A stretch of DNA of 45,679 nt from Candidatus Omnitrophota bacterium (GTDB taxonomy: Bacteria; Omnitrophota; Gorgyraeia; Tantalellales; Tantalellaceae): the NCBI GenBank assembly GCA_016783605.1, contig JADHWG010000008.1:1-45679 (forward strand), read 5' to 3'. Below the pieces are notes generated by a model. That model was not told where the DNA came from. It did not search any database and was given only the letters and a program-made list of their open reading frames with translations. The translations under genes and the position numbers were made by a program. Shown here piece after piece: positions 15,681-24,469 of the stretch. The stretch's first letter is position 1; the number at the start of each line of letters is the position of its first letter.

Positions 15681-17734
15681 TTAAATCTCTCCCGAATATT
15701 GTTTTTTATTTCCAAATTCCGAAGATCTTTCAGCTCCGGATCCTCTTTTATCAAATTGAACGCCTCTTCCCTTGCCTCTTCCATGATAGCAAAATCCTTA
15801 ACAACGTTGCCCACCTTAAGTTCCGGAAGCCCGCTCTGACGCGTCCCTAAAAACTCTCCCGGTCCCCTTATATCAAGATCTTTTTGAGCGATCTGGAAAC
15901 CGTCATCCGTTTCAACTATCGCCGAAAGTCTTTCATTCGAGAGGTCTTCATCTTGGCTGACGAGAATGCAATATGACGCGTGTTTCCCGCGGCCGATACG
16001 TCCGCGAAGTTGATGAAGTTGAGCCAATCCGTATTGTTCAGCGTGTTCCACAACCATAACCGTCACGTTCGGGATATCTACTCCAACCTCTATCACCGTG
16101 GTCGCGATAAGGATATCATATTTTTTTCCGCGAAAATCTTCCATCACCTTTTTTTTCTCATCCGTCCGAAGACGCCCGTGAATGATCGCCAACCGCTTAT
16201 CTTTAAACTCATCTTTTTTAAGACGCTCGAACATCTCAACCGCCGCCCGGGCTTCGGTAATATCTTTCGTTCTTATTCTGGGATATACGATAAACGCCTG
16301 GCGTCCCTTTTTTATTTCTTCACGTATGAAGGCATAAACATCTTCTCTTTTATTTTCATCCACAACGTATGTCGCCACCGGCGCGCGCTCGGCCGGTTTC
16401 TCGTTAAGAACGGACACATCCATATCGCCAAACACCGTAAGACTCAAAGAGCGCGGTATCGGGGTCGCCGTCATCACCAAAAGATCGGCTCTAGAGCTTT
16501 TACCTTGCATCATTTTTCGCTGTCGGACGCCAAACTTATGCTGCTCGTCTATCACTATTAATCCAAGCTTGCCGTATTCAACGGCCTCCTGAAAAAGAGA
16601 ATGGGTCCCAATAACAATATCAGTAGCACCTTCGGCAATACTCTTTTTAATATTTTCCTTCGCCTTTTTTTCTATTCCGCTGATAAGAAGACGAACATTT
16701 ATGCCAAGCGGCATAAATATTTTACTGAACGACACATAATGCTGACGAGCCAAAACTTCCGTAGGCGCCATAACCGCGGTCTGATATCCTCCGACGGCGG
16801 ATATCATCGCCGCGCGCATCGCCACAACCGTTTTTCCGCTTCCCACATCCCCCTGAAGAAGTCTGTGCATGGAAGCGTCTTTTGCCATGTCGCGCTCTAC
16901 ATCGTCAATACATTTCTTTTGCGCGGGCGTAAACTCGAACGGAAACAATTTTTCAAAATCCGGCAGGTGTTTGGAATCTATTTCATGCCGTATCCCGTTT
17001 TTTTTCTTTTTCCCGCGCCGGCGAGCCATTACCGCCTGCAGAACGAAAAATTCTTCAAAAACCAGACGTTTATAAGCCTTTTCCAAATTATCGTATGAAC
17101 ACGGAAAATGAATATTTTGTACGGCAAATTTAAAATCCACTAAGCGCCGCCTCGCCCGTATCCTTGTAGGCAAGAGATCAACCGAGGCGGACAAATATTC
17201 GTCCAGTACGTTTTTGATGATCTTACGCAAATATTTTTGATTAAGGTTTTCCGTAAGTGAATAGATCGGAACTATCCGTCCCATATTCAGGGAATTTTCA
17301 AGTTTATTGTTATCCAAGATCTCAAACGTCGGGTGACTTATCTGCAAGTGCCTTTGCAGTTCAACTTTACCATAGATCGCCACCATCTGACCAATCTCAA
17401 AAATATTTTTCATGAAGGGCTGGTTATACCACACCGCGGACACTTTTCTGTTTCCCGATCCAAGAACCGCCTCAACTATACATGTGCCTGTTCTGGCCCT
17501 AAAAATATCCGTTTTGAGGACTTTCCCTATCGTCCCCTGCACCTGACCAACCATAAGCTCCCCTATATCAACGATACGGCTCCTATCCTCATACCGTCTC
17601 GGAAGATAATGAAACAGGTCACTTACCGTTTCAATGCCTATTTTCCCGAATAGATCCGCCCTGCGCGGACCAACCCCCTTGATATACCTGATGGAGGCGC
17701 CCTTAATGGTCTTTTTTTCTTGCATAATCCCCAT
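15671..17734 (-). CDS. recG: ATP-dependent DNA helicase RecG
   Basis: Branch-migration helicase that reverses stalled forks and processes recombination junctions. An N-terminal wedge OB-fold (YIKGVGPRRADLF ... GKVEL) precedes helicase lobes with Walker A (GDVGSGKTVVA), DEQH box (IVIDEQHKFGVRQR), MTATPIPRSL, and motifs V-VI (TTVIEVGVDIPN, QLRGRIGRG). The frame is open from an ATG at 17785, but a -10 TATAAT overlaps that ATG, so translation must start later; ATG 17734 gives 687 aa and ATG 17725 gives 684 aa, both normal. The final residues (NSR and stop) are encoded by a TAGTCGTTAG repeat array. It is the first gene of the leftward core block. Confidence 0.95.
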   Translation of the reverse strand: MGIMQEKKTIKGASIRYIKGVGPRRADLFGKIGIETVSDLFHYLPRRYEDRSRIVDIGELMVGQVQGTIGKVLKTDIFRARTGTCIVEAVLGSGNRKVSAVWYNQPFMKNIFEIGQMVAIYGKVELQRHLQISHPTFEILDNNKLENSLNMGRIVPIYSLTENLNQKYLRKIIKNVLDEYLSASVDLLPTRIRARRRLVDFKFAVQNIHFPCSYDNLEKAYKRLVFEEFFVLQAVMARRRGKKKKNGIRHEIDSKHLPDFEKLFPFEFTPAQKKCIDDVERDMAKDASMHRLLQGDVGSGKTVVAMRAAMISAVGGYQTAVMAPTEVLARQHYVSFSKIFMPLGINVRLLISGIEKKAKENIKKSIAEGATDIVIGTHSLFQEAVEYGKLGLIVIDEQHKFGVRQRKMMQGKSSRADLLVMTATPIPRSLSLTVFGDMDVSVLNEKPAERAPVATYVVDENKREDVYAFIREEIKKGRQAFIVYPRIRTKDITEARAAVEMFERLKKDEFKDKRLAIIHGRLRTDEKKKVMEDFRGKKYDILIATTVIEVGVDIPNVTVMVVEHAEQYGLAQLHQLRGRIGRGKHASYCILVSQDEDLSNERLSAIVETDDGFQIAQKDLDIRGPGEFLGTRQSGLPELKVGNVVKDFAIMEEAREEAFNLIKEDPELKDLRNLEIKNNIRERFNSR

Positions 17735-17783
17735 TATTATGTTAATATCCAAATCCTGTTTACATCCCAAGCGGGACTGGTTC

Positions 17784-17812
17784 ATTATACGAAGTATACC
17801 ATGCCCTGTAAA
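17784..17812 (-). promoter_or_regulatory. Sigma-70 promoter of recG
   Basis: On the minus strand TTTACA (17812-17807) and a perfect TATAAT (17789-17784) are 17 bases apart. The -10 overlaps the first ATG of the open frame (TATAATG). The transcript should begin near 17777, which excludes that ATG and supports a start at 17734 or 17725. Confidence 0.75.
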
Positions 17813-17829
17813 GGATGAAGATTAAAACA

Positions 17830-17860
17830 AATTATGTCATTCCGCGGCAGGCGGGAATCT
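17830..17860. repeat. GTCATTCC...GGGAATC dispersed repeat
   Basis: GTCATTCCGCGGCAGGCGGG followed by AATC is a short imperfect palindrome of a dispersed intergenic type. It lies in the divergent recG-rpmB spacer. Confidence 0.4.
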
Positions 17861-17912
17861 ATTATTACAAACACTTATGGATCATCAACTTAAATAAGAG
17901 GTGAGATAAATT

Positions 17913-18143
17913 ATGTCAAAAGAGTGTTCAATTTGCGGGAAAAAACCTGTAAGCGGCAGATCCATCAGCCGCCGCGGTATGGCAAAAAGTAAAGGCGGAG
18001 TCGGACAAAGAGTGACCGGTTCCACATTGCGCCGCTTCGTCCCCAACATACAAACAACCCACACCATAATAGACGGCAAAAAGAAAAAGATCAAGATCTG
18101 CGCAAAATGCCTAAAAGCCGGCAAAGCCCAAAAAGTAAACTGA
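17913..18143 (+). CDS. rpmB: Ribosomal protein bL28
   Basis: Large-subunit ribosomal protein of 76 aa. It begins MSKECSICGKKPVSGRSISR and has CAKC near the C-terminus; together these give a four-cysteine zinc-binding version. The core (RFVPNIQTTHTIIDGKKKKI) is typical. AGAGGTGAG lies just before the ATG. The 3' part, from 17966 to the stop, and about 45 bases beyond are repeated directly at 24048-24272. The two coding stretches differ at only three positions, all silent. The gene looks intact and functional; its 3' end may have been replaced during integration of the DNA carrying the giant gene. Confidence 0.97.
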   Translation: MSKECSICGKKPVSGRSISRRGMAKSKGGVGQRVTGSTLRRFVPNIQTTHTIIDGKKKKIKICAKCLKAGKAQKVN

Positions 18144-18171
18144 TCCATATCAAATATCCCATAAATAAAAA

Positions 18172-18234
18172 ATTACCGCTATTCCACCTTGTAGGCGAAG
18201 CTCTATTCCACCTACGAGGTGGAATAGCGGTAAT
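18172..18234. repeat. Hairpin downstream of rpmB
   Basis: ATTACCGCTATTCCACCT (18172-18189) pairs perfectly with 18217-18234 around a 27-base loop that itself holds CTCTATTCCACCTACG. There is no T-run after the stem, so it is a weaker terminator than the homologous hairpin at 24252-24297. The CCACCTACGAGGTGG palindrome type recurs at 34335-34412. Confidence 0.6.
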
Positions 18235-18370
18235 CCCATTCACCGGATGTAGGCTTTTTTCTTTGGTATTTTAATTTTTATCTTTTGTCGACAGGTTGAT
18301 AAAATTCAAGGGGAATCATACTTCTTAACTTTTTGGGACAAATTTTGACATTTTTTTGAATAAACAATTA

Positions 18371-21300
18371 TTAAGCCGCTTGTAACATTTTTTGCATTGT
18401 CGTGTGAAATCTATTGATCTTATTCACCAAATCTTTTACGATTGGTCGCAGAGCATATTCCTTTGCCCATATTATTTTGTTTCTCGAACATCCCATTACC
18501 ATAAATTTAAGGACATCTATACCGAAATCTTTATCCTTTCCAATAACTCCATAACGCTGGTAAATCCTTTTGATCCTATTTAAAAAAGTTTCTTTCGTAG
18601 AATTCTTTATCGCATCAAATTTCTTAAATTTATCTTTTTCTTGCGTTTCTTCAGCTACTGCCCTTAAAATTGCCTGCGCTATACCTATAGCCGCAGCTGC
18701 AGAATAATTTGGAATAGGAATGCCCGTTTTTTCAGGATCATCAGTGAGACTGACTACAAATTCCCAGTCATTTATTTCTTTATTCATTTTTCCGATATTT
18801 TCATCAGTTTTTAATATCACTTTTATCACATTGTCACCCGTAAAAGGGGCTCCTACAGTAGCAAGTAATTTTTCTTTGCTAACATTAAATCTCTCTGACA
18901 ACTCTTCAAGTTTGTTTCGAAGTAAAAATAGAGCTTCACTTTTATCGTTGTCATTTTCAAGAACATATCTGATTTTTAATCCATGAGATACATACCATGC
19001 AATTTTACAAGCGAGTGTTTCTACATTTTTGTCGAGTTGCTCTTTTTGTTGATCCTCTGACAGCATTCTATACGGTATTGCATCCAAGTCTATGTGCAGA
19101 TTAATAGAATATTTGTTGAGCTGTTTTTTCGCTCTTGTAATCACAAATTCCTCATCTTTGTTTTCCCTGAATAATCGCATCTTTTCTTGGGAGGTTAACA
19201 TAGGAGATATTAACTCTTTCTCGCTTGCGTCTAATTGTATGGATAAAGTATCTACGAGTTTTTCGTCATGCCAAAGTAGCCTTAGTTGCTGTAATGATTC
19301 TTGCAATTGAACAGACATGGTTTTTCCGTTTATGACGCGCCCCAAATGATAAGTATTTTTCCGTATTGTGATGGAAGTATTCGCGTAATCATAAATAAAT
19401 GAGTAAAGAGCGTCATTAAAATCCATATCAAAAACAGATTTTGGCACTTCTGTAAACGGTCCACCGCCACTTCGTCCTTCCCATTCGTCAACAAGTTTAA
19501 ACGGATAAACGTTAAACTCGCTATAAACACCATGAATACGGAGCAAAGAAGTAGCATAAAGCAATATCTGAAGTTTTTGTATCTCCTGCGGGCTAGCAGT
19601 AAGAATTTCACTTTTCTTTTGCATATGTTCTTCTATTGTAGTCATCCCTATGCTTGCCATTTCCGGCATACATATTTTATAACCTTGTTGGGTCAATCCT
19701 TCAACATCATCAAGCCAGTCCGTTGTTGATAGATAATTGTCGGGAAACTTAATCTTGATATTCTGAAAAAAATTATGAAGTAAAAAACTTAGCTCAGAAC
19801 GCTTGAATGGTTTTTTACTAAATATGTTGTGATCACTCCAAATATCTTCTGTAATTTGAAGTATTCTTATGCGTTCCTTATCCGAAACTATTCCCTCACC
19901 GAGAATCCCTACTTCCAGACCTAATTCATCCCTGAAAGAAGTATTAATTGGAGATCTTTCTCGATCGAAGTCATCCCTGTACGTTAGTTCCCTGATCCAA
20001 AATGACATGCCCTGAATCGATTTATCCCAATTTACATTCCCTTCTTTATCCAATACCGCGAATCTCTGCCCACCAACATAAACATTACCTCGTTTCATGG
20101 TTTGTGTCTCCGGATCAAAACCTAAATATTTAAAACCGCCTACTTCGGGTACATTAACAATATCACCCACAAAATCCGGATTATGTGGATGATACATCAG
20201 ATTTACTCCCTGCAATATCTGATAAACTAAATTTGCATCTTTGGTAATAATTTCAGTATAATTACCTTCACGCGGTGAAATCTCGCTAATAGCGGGCTCT
20301 AATGTCTCAGCCCCTTTCGGAAGTGAATAATCTACTCTCCAATTTGCAGAAGCATAAGTAACCCGAGAAGCACCATAATCACGTAACAGGCTTAAAGCGA
20401 CAATTGACAGCCCTTCTCCATGTTTTCCCACACTGCCTGTTGAGTCTCCTGTTTCCGTCTGTTTTCCCGAGTCTCCAACTGTCATGGCTTTTGTTAGATC
20501 ATATTCTCCCCACCCTGTAATACCAAGAGTGTACTCATTGTTTTGCGGATTCTTCATAACCGTATAACCGGTTCCCTCTAATGTTCCACTATGTCCATCA
20601 AAATTACCTTGATGTAAATCTCTCAAAGTTTTATTCAAATCCCATTCAATGCCGTAATCCCTATGTATCTGCCCTCTTCCCAAAAGGTTGTCAATATCTT
20701 CAGTTTTTTGCTTAAAGTTAAATTCCGGATTTATAGTGGTGCGTGTAGCCCAAATAAATCCTCTACCAAGCATCTTTTTAAAAGTTACTGACTTCGCGTC
20801 TTTAATGGAAACCGGTTGAGGTTTGGGATTATCAATATCAACAGGAATCTCTAAACAGAACGGACTGTTCAGTTCTGTGACATTTTTGAGACTAGGCAGT
20901 TCCAGTATTTTTTGTTTGGGAATACTCTTTGATGAATTAAGGCTTTCATAGACATGCGTATAGTCATCAGACTCTGATTCCTCGTAAAAAGTTACGTCAG
21001 TAGCGGCTAGAGCTTCCTGTAAAGCTTTTCTATCCTGGGACGCGGTCAAAACTTCTATAAGTGCATCTCGGAAATTTTTTATTACAACGCCAGAATTTAT
21101 CAACTCCATCAATGATTCTTCAATGTCGAGCCATTCATACGGATCTATATCATACGTCTTCAGCATAAGCTGATTGATATCATCAAACATTGATTTATAC
21201 GCTTCAGACCGTGTATCAATATCCTGCTCATCTGATATTAACATTTCCTGTGTTTTGGTTCCTTCTAAAGTTTGGCTCGGAACGCCCCCGATATGATAAG

Positions 21301-23956
21301 TTTTTCTTTGCTCTTCACTAACCTTTTCCCAAAGTAACACCAAATCTTCAAAGTCTCTTCTACAACCAGGGGAACAATCCCATGAGCGGGTGATAACTTT
21401 CCACAGCATCTGTTCTGACGGATATAAAGCACTCTCGTCGTCTAATCCATTTTCTGAAGATAATATCTTACGCAAAGTATTGTGCGGTGAACCATCCAGC
21501 ATCTCCCTGTTAATGTAAAAAGTTGATTTCCAATCATTCCTTGCCTGGCGAAAAGCCTCACCGTGAACATTATTCTTGCTCAGCGAATCAAAGAATTGTG
21601 CCGAATCTAAAAAACAAAACTTACTTAGTCTCTTTGCGAGTTTACTCTCATAATCATCCTCGGATCCTAATTCCTCCTGCAGTAAATCGATAGCTTCTTT
21701 AATGATTGCCAATTTTCGTAATTCGAATTCATTAACCGGTCGACCATGATCAGTTTTCTTCAATTTTTTGAAAGTAACAAGGGTCTCTGTTACAGTTGCG
21801 ATTTTCAGCTTACTTACGGAAGGAAAACAAACTTGGTATTCGGATGAACTAAGTTCTTCCAGTTTCTCTCTGCCATAAGCCATTATTCCTAATGGAGATG
21901 GAGAATTATAATGTTCATCTACTGCAATAAATTTTTTCTCTCCGAAATCAAGCTGTTTTCCTTCCTTATTAAGGCGCGTAGCAAGTATGGTCGTTAATTG
22001 CTCAATTAAAAAGTATATTCCCGTGTAAGAGCTATCCTTCCAGTTTTGTTCAAATAAAAGGAAGTTACTCCACACCGGTTCAAGCTCTCGTAAAACCCCC
22101 AAAAGCTCTTCCATGGAACTGGCTTCAAGAACACTCTTAACAGCAATTTTAAAACTGTCCTGATCTCGATCAAGACAAACTGGTGGACGTTCCCTATTTA
22201 GCATGTGGGGGGCAAAAGACTTCCTATACGTCCAAAAGGAAATACCCGGAACGCCGTTCTCCCAGGCCGGGACACTACGAGCATAAGAAGTTTGAAACCT
22301 AAGCCCTTGCAAGTACAGGTTGCCCTTGTTTAGTTCAGAGGTATGGTTGGAACCAAGATACTTAAACCCTCCTACGGTATTATCCAATGTTGGTGTTTGG
22401 AAATCCGGATTACAGGAATGATATACTAAATTTATTGCGGTTAACAAATTATAAATCAATTCAGGATCACTGGTAATTATCTCTGTGTAATTACCACCCC
22501 GATCTGAAACTTGATTTATTTCAGGATGTAAGGTTTCTTCCCCGGATCTGATGAAATAATTAACCTGCCAATTGCGAGAGGAATAGATTACTCTGGAAGC
22601 TCCGAAGTCTCTAAGCAACAATAGAGCCGCAACTTTTAAACCTTCTCCATGTTTACCTTGTGTTCCTTCTACTATTTCTCCCGACTCGGTCCTTTTCCCG
22701 GACGCACCCAAGGTAAGAGCTTTTGTCATGTCATATTCGCCATATCCCTCGATCCTGAGAATATACTCTCCAGATTCCTTTCTGGTTACAACGTAATTAA
22801 CTCCGTCGAGTGTTCCACAATGACCATCAGCATAGTTCTGGACACTCACATCACGTGCTGTCTTAATTATATCCCATTTAATTCCATAATTTTTATTGAT
22901 AGTTGCCCGCCCAATGAGTTGGTGTTTAACACTATCTGACATTTGATCAAAATCAAATTTTGGATCGGATTTTGTTCTGGTAGCAAATATCGTACCTTCT
23001 TTTGTTGGCACCTCCATAATCTCGAATTTAGCATTATTCGAAACTTCGGGCTTTGTCCTTTCTGTAGTCTCTTTTAGTGGTATCCGCTTCTCTATGGTAC
23101 CACTAAGGCTAATAAGATCCTTTAGTGATGGCAATTCAATTGTTTTGTCTTCTTCGGCAGGTATTGTAGTCGTAGCTGTAGAATTGTATTCAACTTTTTC
23201 TAATGACGCGTGTTCTTGTTCCCCTGTAAATTTCGGAACGTATGCACTAATGTTAGAAGTATCTAGCTTCATTCCATCAACTCTGGCAAGTTGCTGAGCT
23301 AAAACATCGATTAGTGAATCTAAAATTCTGCCACTTTCGGGCGCCTTAAGACTTTTCTTTACAGCTCTTAAAACATATTCCCAGATTGACGGAAGCTCAC
23401 CCGGATGCATTTGATGTAAAAATGATTCAAGTTTTTTCAGTTTTTGAAAAGATGGCAAAGTATTATCCATACACACCAAATCTTTCAATTTCGCGTATAC
23501 ATATGGCGACACTCTAACTATTTGCATATTTTCATCACTTTCTGATATTTCGAAAATCTTCCCCCTTTTTTTCAGCACCTTAAACTTTGCTTTTGTAACT
23601 TTGTCTTTTCTTTCTACGTCCCCGACAAACTCAATTCGTTCCTTGCCATTCATTTTTCCGGCAGCTTCGCGCAAATAACTATTCGCAACCATTGTCTCCG
23701 ATTCCTTACAAATGCCCTTACAAATGTGTTTTAGTCCCATTACCGCTTCAAGCACAATCTCCCAAGGATCTTCTATCCCTTCGTCCATCAAAGCTTGGCA
23801 TAAAAGCCACCTTGAAAGGGTATTGTCTTCCACGCCGATAACTACATTCTCTGATGATGCCAGAGATATCACAACAGTGTTAGTAACAAGTAGGCACGCT
23901 AATACCATGGCAACAACCCTTGTTGCTATCTTATGTTTACTCTTAAAAACATTCAT
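18371..23956 (-). CDS. Giant secreted protein with two GHKL-like ATPase modules, 1,861 aa
   Basis: A Sec signal peptide (residues 1-34; VAMVLACLLVTNTVVISLASS minus its last residues) starts the protein, and no other membrane segment is evident. Two homologous halves follow. Each has ELPSLK, ATRT, YGI(K/E)WD, then a GHKL (Hsp90/MutL/histidine-kinase) pattern: N-box-like WDIIKTARD (361-369) and WDLNKTLRD (1105-1113); G1-like IEGYGEYD (402) and ITGWGEYD (1146) leading into SGK; and GKHGEGL (434 and 1177). After each come GNYTEIIT, VGGFKYLG and KGN(L/V)Y. The usual N-box Asn is Thr, and the adenine-binding Asp of G1 is Ile in both, so ATP binding is doubtful. The long linkers and C-terminus (1500-1861) are unassigned. 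It has its own promoter and GGAG before the ATG. It is a monocistronic gene enclosed by direct copies of the rpmB 3' end. The GHKL call is by motif only. Confidence 0.75.
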   Translation of the reverse strand: MNVFKSKHKIATRVVAMVLACLLVTNTVVISLASSENVVIGVEDNTLSRWLLCQALMDEGIEDPWEIVLEAVMGLKHICKGICKESETMVANSYLREAAGKMNGKERIEFVGDVERKDKVTKAKFKVLKKRGKIFEISESDENMQIVRVSPYVYAKLKDLVCMDNTLPSFQKLKKLESFLHQMHPGELPSIWEYVLRAVKKSLKAPESGRILDSLIDVLAQQLARVDGMKLDTSNISAYVPKFTGEQEHASLEKVEYNSTATTTIPAEEDKTIELPSLKDLISLSGTIEKRIPLKETTERTKPEVSNNAKFEIMEVPTKEGTIFATRTKSDPKFDFDQMSDSVKHQLIGRATINKNYGIKWDIIKTARDVSVQNYADGHCGTLDGVNYVVTRKESGEYILRIEGYGEYDMTKALTLGASGKRTESGEIVEGTQGKHGEGLKVAALLLLRDFGASRVIYSSRNWQVNYFIRSGEETLHPEINQVSDRGGNYTEIITSDPELIYNLLTAINLVYHSCNPDFQTPTLDNTVGGFKYLGSNHTSELNKGNLYLQGLRFQTSYARSVPAWENGVPGISFWTYRKSFAPHMLNRERPPVCLDRDQDSFKIAVKSVLEASSMEELLGVLRELEPVWSNFLLFEQNWKDSSYTGIYFLIEQLTTILATRLNKEGKQLDFGEKKFIAVDEHYNSPSPLGIMAYGREKLEELSSSEYQVCFPSVSKLKIATVTETLVTFKKLKKTDHGRPVNEFELRKLAIIKEAIDLLQEELGSEDDYESKLAKRLSKFCFLDSAQFFDSLSKNNVHGEAFRQARNDWKSTFYINREMLDGSPHNTLRKILSSENGLDDESALYPSEQMLWKVITRSWDCSPGCRRDFEDLVLLWEKVSEEQRKTYHIGGVPSQTLEGTKTQEMLISDEQDIDTRSEAYKSMFDDINQLMLKTYDIDPYEWLDIEESLMELINSGVVIKNFRDALIEVLTASQDRKALQEALAATDVTFYEESESDDYTHVYESLNSSKSIPKQKILELPSLKNVTELNSPFCLEIPVDIDNPKPQPVSIKDAKSVTFKKMLGRGFIWATRTTINPEFNFKQKTEDIDNLLGRGQIHRDYGIEWDLNKTLRDLHQGNFDGHSGTLEGTGYTVMKNPQNNEYTLGITGWGEYDLTKAMTVGDSGKQTETGDSTGSVGKHGEGLSIVALSLLRDYGASRVTYASANWRVDYSLPKGAETLEPAISEISPREGNYTEIITKDANLVYQILQGVNLMYHPHNPDFVGDIVNVPEVGGFKYLGFDPETQTMKRGNVYVGGQRFAVLDKEGNVNWDKSIQGMSFWIRELTYRDDFDRERSPINTSFRDELGLEVGILGEGIVSDKERIRILQITEDIWSDHNIFSKKPFKRSELSFLLHNFFQNIKIKFPDNYLSTTDWLDDVEGLTQQGYKICMPEMASIGMTTIEEHMQKKSEILTASPQEIQKLQILLYATSLLRIHGVYSEFNVYPFKLVDEWEGRSGGGPFTEVPKSVFDMDFNDALYSFIYDYANTSITIRKNTYHLGRVINGKTMSVQLQESLQQLRLLWHDEKLVDTLSIQLDASEKELISPMLTSQEKMRLFRENKDEEFVITRAKKQLNKYSINLHIDLDAIPYRMLSEDQQKEQLDKNVETLACKIAWYVSHGLKIRYVLENDNDKSEALFLLRNKLEELSERFNVSKEKLLATVGAPFTGDNVIKVILKTDENIGKMNKEINDWEFVVSLTDDPEKTGIPIPNYSAAAAIGIAQAILRAVAEETQEKDKFKKFDAIKNSTKETFLNRIKRIYQRYGVIGKDKDFGIDVLKFMVMGCSRNKIIWAKEYALRPIVKDLVNKINRFHTTMQKMLQAA

Positions 23957-24003
23957 TTTTAACTTTCTCCACTTTTATTTTAAATACAAAGTTTGAGCAT
24001 TGT

Positions 24004-24032
24004 ATTGTACCAAATCGTGGAGGTTAGGTCAA
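24004..24032 (-). promoter_or_regulatory. Sigma-70 promoter of the giant gene
   Basis: TTGACC (24032-24027) and TACAAT (24009-24004) on the minus strand are 17 bases apart, with a start near 23997 and a leader of about 40 bases to the ATG at 23956. The promoter begins 16 bases from the edge of the displaced rpmB copy, so the gene carries its own expression signal within the enclosed segment. Confidence 0.75.
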
Positions 24033-24047
24033 GAAAAAGTTTTAATA

Positions 24048-24225
24048 CAGCCGCCGCGGTATGGCAAAAAGTAAAGGCGGAGTCGGACAAAGAGTGACCG
24101 GTTCCACTCTGCGCCGTTTCGTCCCCAACATACAAACAACCCACACCATAATAGACGGCAAAAAGAAAAAGATCAAGATCTGCGCAAAATGCCTAAAAGC
24201 CGGCAAAGCCCAAAAAGTAAACTGA
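24048..24225 (+). pseudogene. rpmB: Displaced 3' end of rpmB (second copy, no start)
   Basis: These 178 bases repeat the rpmB coding sequence from 17966 to the stop, encoding SRRGMAKSKGG through KAQKVN. Only three bases differ, all third-position or otherwise silent (ACA/ACT, TTG/CTG, CGC/CGT). The copy lacks the first 18 codons and any ribosome-binding site. Homology continues past the stop to about 24272. The absence of amino-acid changes argues that the difference arose while both versions were under selection, for example in different genomes, rather than by decay in place. It is followed by a well-formed terminator. Confidence 0.92.
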
Positions 24226-24251
24226 TCCATATCAAATATCCAATAAATAAA

Positions 24252-24297
24252 AAATAACCGTTATTCCACCTACTCTGGTAGAATAGCGGTTATTTTT
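24252..24297 (+). terminator. Intrinsic terminator after the displaced rpmB end
   Basis: AAATAACCGTTATTC pairs with GAATAGCGGTTATTT (one wobble), with ACC/GGT at the top, and is followed by a short T-run. It is homologous to the hairpin at 18172-18234 but has a tighter loop and a U-tract, so this copy may be the ancestral rpmB terminator. Confidence 0.7.
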
Positions 24298-24325
24298 GTT
24301 AGCTCAAGCTGTTTCTCCTCGTAGG

Positions 24326-24378
24326 TGGCTGTCGCGAAATACCCCCAAAATGTCATCCTCGCGCTTGTTCTGCCGCTT
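24326..24378. repeat. Direct repeat, left side of the RES-Xre pair
   Basis: GGCTGTCGCGAAATACCCCC, a variable patch, then CATCCTCGCGCTTGT. It matches 25460-25513 in the same orientation with several mismatches and small gaps. The two copies lie on either side of the toxin-antitoxin genes. The remaining bases to 24469 hold no gene I can support. Confidence 0.55.
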
Positions 24379-24469
24379 CGATATTTTCTCGGCACCACCT
24401 TTTGAAAAGATTCTTTTATTATCGACCATTTCGCGAGGGTTTAATACCTGGATAAACGTGCGCACATGG

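Noticed and set aside
16601-17098. 165-codon plus-strand frame within recG
   Set aside because: Antisense shadow of the helicase domain with no independent support.
18172-18234. Strong terminator after rpmB
   Set aside because: The stem is perfect but the loop is 27 bases and no T-run follows, so I list it only as a hairpin repeat.
19330-19611. 93-codon minus-strand frame inside the giant gene
   Set aside because: It is in a different frame from the 1,861-codon gene, with no motif, and is expected by chance in a gene of that length.
24042-24230. Small minus-strand frame resembling one at 17885-18148
   Set aside because: It is the antisense of the rpmB copy; the matching frames simply reflect the duplicated DNA.
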